Source of the DNA: Lichenostomus cassidix
Lineage: Eukaryota; Chordata; Aves; Passeriformes; Meliphagidae
Reading direction: 5' to 3'
Length of the DNA stretch: 64,000 bases
Assembly (NCBI GenBank): GCA_008360975.2
Contig: CM039181.1
Coordinates: forward strand, 9,780,380 to 9,844,379
In this document: in pieces, positions 60,633-64,000 of the stretch
How positions within the stretch are numbered: position 1 is the stretch's first letter
Layout of the letters: each line of letters begins with the position of its first letter
Position numbers and translations under genes: made by a program
Notes under the pieces: model-generated
What the model was told of the DNA's origin: nothing
Database searches by the model: none
What the model saw: only the letters and a program-made list of their open reading frames with translations

Positions 60633-60710
60633 TTCCCTTCCCTTCCCTTCCCTTCCCTTCCCTTCCCTTCCCTTCCCTTCCCTTCCCTTCCCTTCCCTTC
60701 CCTTCCCTTC
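60633..60710. repeat. (TTCCC)n microsatellite, about 15.6 perfect units
   Basis: Seventy-eight bases of uninterrupted TTCCC pentamers. The minus strand is GGGAA repeated, a homopurine tract with many G3 blocks separated by AA. It ends abruptly into AACCCTGCTCC. It forms the right boundary of CpG island 2 and produces Pro/Ser/Leu- or Glu/Gly/Arg-rich ORFs that are artefacts. Confidence 0.99.
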
Positions 60711-63700
60711 AACCCTGCTCCATTTGCAATCCACTGGTGCAATTTCCCTTGTTTTACATCCAACTATTCCAGAATTTCACCTGTGACTCTTTGGCCATTT
60801 ATTCTCATTTAATCTTTAATTCCCTTGGTTATTATTTAGCATCACTTACAGCTTTTTCTGCAGACAGGCCCTTTATTTGGCAGGAGAGGGGTGGAATAGA
60901 TGGACTGTGCACTAAACTAAAGCATTTCTTTTGTTAAGCCAAGTACACATTCATTTGAGTTATTAACTCCCCTATTTTTTGTCGACTATGAATTCTGGCT
61001 GTCACCTGCTGGGCAGCTCCAGCAAACAGAATTTATCCAGGCACAAGTCAAGCCAGGTATGCTCTATCTCCTCAGCATGCTCAGTCTGCAGCCTGGTACC
61101 AAATTCATCCTGAGCAGCTGTAATCCCATTGGTACTGTTCAGCATTATCCATTGATGTTCTACCCAAAGACAGAAAGGACAGGCTGCAAACTGACACAAA
61201 TTCCTCTATAGTGCCCCCCTTTTAGGACCCTGATGCCACCTGCTAGATAATAATAATTCGTATTAGCAATTTCCCCCATCTGCACATCAGCAGCTGTATG
61301 TTTGTCAGAGTCCTCCCTTTTCCTCTAAAGCATTTGGTGACTTGGAGAGAGCTGAAGCACCAGTGAGCTGATCAGGGATGACAAAGTTTTGTGCTTTCTC
61401 TCCTATTTTTCTCATTCTATAGAAGTTTTTACTGGCTGTAATCTGTTTATCCTTGTACTAGGTGAAGCCACACTGGGCAACTCAGCAAAATCATGATGTG
61501 ACTACCACTGTCAGGAACATTTCTGTCCTTTCACAGATTAGAAGCATACTCTGCTACGCAATGTGAAGAGCAACTTGTTACACCCAAAGGTTTTGCATTT
61601 GAGTTGGCATCCACCAAACAAGCACAGCGCAGACTGAGCACATTGCAGCCCACGAAGACTTAGAAAGGCAGGCCCCAGTTCTTCACATAGGTGTTTGGTT
61701 TTAGAGGCTAGAAAATTCTATGGAAGATATAATCCTTTAGCTATAAAAATGCCAATAAATAGTCAAGTCAAAGTGAATAAAAACCTTGCTGTTCTTTCTT
61801 ATGAAGTTTGCTCAGTGCTGTTACAAGTGCAAATACAAAGTAATTTGTACAACTGAGAGTTGCATATACCAAAATATTCTTCATTTTCACTGTCCCTTAC
61901 TGCTTTTATCTAGTTTAAAGCAGCACAGCATTGTCAGAGCCAATACAAGAAACAGTCAAACTCAAGGATGAAACACAGCAGTAAAACTTTAATTTCTCAT
62001 TTATAAAATAATTTTTAGAACATGTAAAAACATGCTTTTAAAATAATTAAAGGTATAGTGAGGGTATTAAAGGTGGAAAAGTAAGTAACAATTTAAGTAT
62101 ATTTATTGTCATCTATCTGCATGTTCAATTACAAACTTTCCAGTATTATGCACCTAATGGGAACTGACTAGTGATTCTAAACTCCACATGCTGGTTTGAA
62201 ATTCTCTGTCTATGGCTTGTAGCTCAAAGGAGTATGAGGAAGCTGCCTGGTTATATATTACTGAATTCTAATGGAAAAAACACTCCCTTAAAAGTCTTCA
62301 CTGCCTTATTAAATGATCCAAAAAAAAAACGAGAGGTGAGGCTGGCATAACTGTGAGGTGGAATGATTGCCAGATACCTCCTATTAGAAGACTGCATTTC
62401 CAGTTGTTTAAAATGTTTGCCAAACTTCAAAAATGTCCCTCACCAGGTGCATGCCTCGGGGATGACTTGTTTGAAAATCTTCAGCCAAACATCTTAGGCC
62501 TTTCTGAGAAGGAGCCTATTGAAGATGGTTTGGTCATGGTGCCAAAGTACAGAAACCTTCTTTGAGAAGCTCCTGCTTGCCCATGTTTGGAGCAGGGGTT
62601 AGGATGGGAGTGGCCCGGTAAGGAGGTGGAATTTGCTGCTTCATTCTGGCCAGGCTGCCAACATGGGAAAGCCTCACCTCGTGTACTCTGGCCAGGGGCT
62701 TGCTGAGGTTTGACAGGAGAAAATCCCAAAGCCCTCACTTTCACAAACCATGCTGCTGCTGAGATGCAGACAAATCTCCCCTGCCTGACACTAGAACTCT
62801 GTCATTCTACCTGGGCTGGTGAACTCTCTGCCTGGGCACCATGAAACCACTATCCTTGGCTCTTAATGTCTCTACTGTGGCATCCAGACAGCCTAGTGCA
62901 TGCTGCTTGACTTCAGTATGGAAGGACTAAAGCTATTAAACCAGAATACAGGGAAAAGAAGGGAGAAGGGCATCAGTAAAGTGATGGAGACTGGTGGAGC
63001 AAGGAAGGCAAGCTGGGTACAGTGCAGACGTTGGGAACAGACTCTGTCTGAGCAGGGAAGCTAAAACTATTTGCAGAAAGAAACTGGGCTTCTTGGCTGG
63101 GGAAGCAAATGGGAGCAGGTAGAAAACACAGTGCTTAGAAGCCAGGGAATTGTCAAGGGAAAAGAGGGAATCACCAACAACTGTGTTGTTCCTCTATGGA
63201 GATGCATGAAATAGAGAAGTATCTTCTTCATGCCATCAGATGGCTCAAGTAGCACTGTGGGATGATTCAGAATACTCCACTCCTCCTAATGACTCATTTG
63301 GATCTTAGTAGACTGCTACAGGATAAAATCTCTGTTCATGCAATTTGCTATTAACCCCTTCCCCTACCTTGCAGAAAACTACTTGCTCAAGCATGTGCAC
63401 TGACACACAGACACACACATACACGTGTCAAAACTGTACTGAAATAAGGGTTAATCTTGTTCAAAGAGGATTAAAGTGTATAGAATCAAGCAGAGAAAAA
63501 CAGGAAAGAAATCTGCTGTGCAGCAAGCAGCATTTCTTGCATACAGCCCTTGTTTGCACAGTACAATTCTCACTCATGGGCCTTCCATCTTTTCTGCTGG
63601 GGCCCAGCAGAAAAGAACTGGATGAAACAAAACAATGCCAATATTGGTAGCTACCCTATTTTGCATTCTCCTCACTAACAAGGTGCAGTTCCATGTCTTA

Positions 63701-64000
63701 TTTGCTAGATGCTTCTCAAACTACCCATTGGAGCCTGAATTACAAGGTATTCCTGTGGCACTATTTACCACTGTGGTCCTTGGTCACTTCTCAGAGTTCC
63801 TCTAACTCATATTCACGGAAATCCCATGAGCTGAAGGAAAGATACTGCCCACATTTTAAGGGTAAGATTTTGGCACAAGCACCCCCTCCATCCTGGGAGC
63901 CCAAAGTCCCTGTAAAGCACTGCAGATACTGGCACTGTGTGCTGGAAGCATCTTTCCCCTGGATCCCACCAGCAGTGGCAAACTGTTGACAGAGTTCACA
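60711..64000. other. AT-rich single-copy DNA, no gene recognised
   Basis: CpG density drops sharply after the microsatellite. I see no exon, RNA gene or mobile element. Short A runs (for example 62320-62329) and a CA-rich stretch near 63404-63424 are the only simple repeats. CTCF-like cores at 61234-61246 (minus orientation) and 63233-63244 (plus) each have one mismatch to the core I remember and are unproven. Confidence 0.6.

Noticed and set aside
60234..60937. 126-166-codon ORFs over the TTCCC repeat on both strands
   Set aside because: Pro/Ser/Leu- or Glu/Gly/Arg-rich translations come from the pentamer repeat and flanking CpG island.
1..64000. tRNA, rRNA, microRNA, CRISPR, operon or prokaryotic defence-type system
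   Set aside because: No T-loop GGTTCRANNCC context, no mature sequence of the well-known microRNAs I looked for, no spaced direct repeats, and no dense co-directional ORFs. Small RNA genes without a familiar sequence could be missed; tRNAscan and Infernal with Rfam would settle this.
1..64000. A novel multi-gene biological system
   Set aside because: The sequence texture is vertebrate non-coding DNA. I found no set of co-located genes to support such a claim; the notable signals are regulatory and structural.

Overview
This window looks like vertebrate nuclear DNA, most likely from a bird. The clearest evidence is a 3'-truncated CR1 LINE at 12379-12643. It carries the avian CR1 3' end and the diagnostic short terminal tandem repeat (three copies of TTCTGTGN). 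A second, more diverged CR1 lies at 18913-19262. I see no mammalian-type L1 or Alu sequence. Nothing suggests bacterial, plasmid, phage or organellar DNA: there are no dense ORFs, operons, ribosome binding sites, tRNA, rRNA or CRISPR array.

I could not identify a protein-coding exon. The longest open frames (up to about 270 codons) lie in GC-rich or low-complexity DNA, show no recognisable domain, and several overlap on both strands. I treat them as chance ORFs. The window therefore reads as intergenic or intronic DNA around CpG-island promoters whose gene I cannot name.

Layout. 1-36 kb is mostly AT-rich, CpG-poor single-copy sequence with the two CR1 copies, possible older repeat relics, simple repeats, and two small CpG clusters (22.27-22.39 kb and 32.28-32.77 kb). 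36.1-38.1 kb holds a compound CpG island with homopurine and G-rich tracts. 38.2-39.7 kb is a mosaic of CpG-retaining, regulatory-looking sequence. 40.3-40.56 kb is a 10-copy 26-bp minisatellite. 43.0-43.3 kb is a small GC/CpG patch with a strong splice-donor-like motif and an 11-bp cryptic repeat. 49.03-49.37 kb is a candidate enhancer with a perfect SOX/TCF-type inverted repeat. 58.7-60.63 kb is a second, larger CpG island, followed by a 78-bp TTCCC microsatellite. The remainder to 64 kb is ordinary AT-rich DNA.

The pattern is two broad CpG islands about 22 kb apart, AT-rich flanks that keep CpGs and homeodomain-type motifs, and no transposon that I could recognise between about 19.3 kb and 64 kb apart from doubtful relics. 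That resembles the neighbourhood of a developmental transcription-factor gene with alternative or non-coding first exons. This is inference from sequence texture. I found no previously undescribed coding system; the most interesting leads are regulatory and structural.
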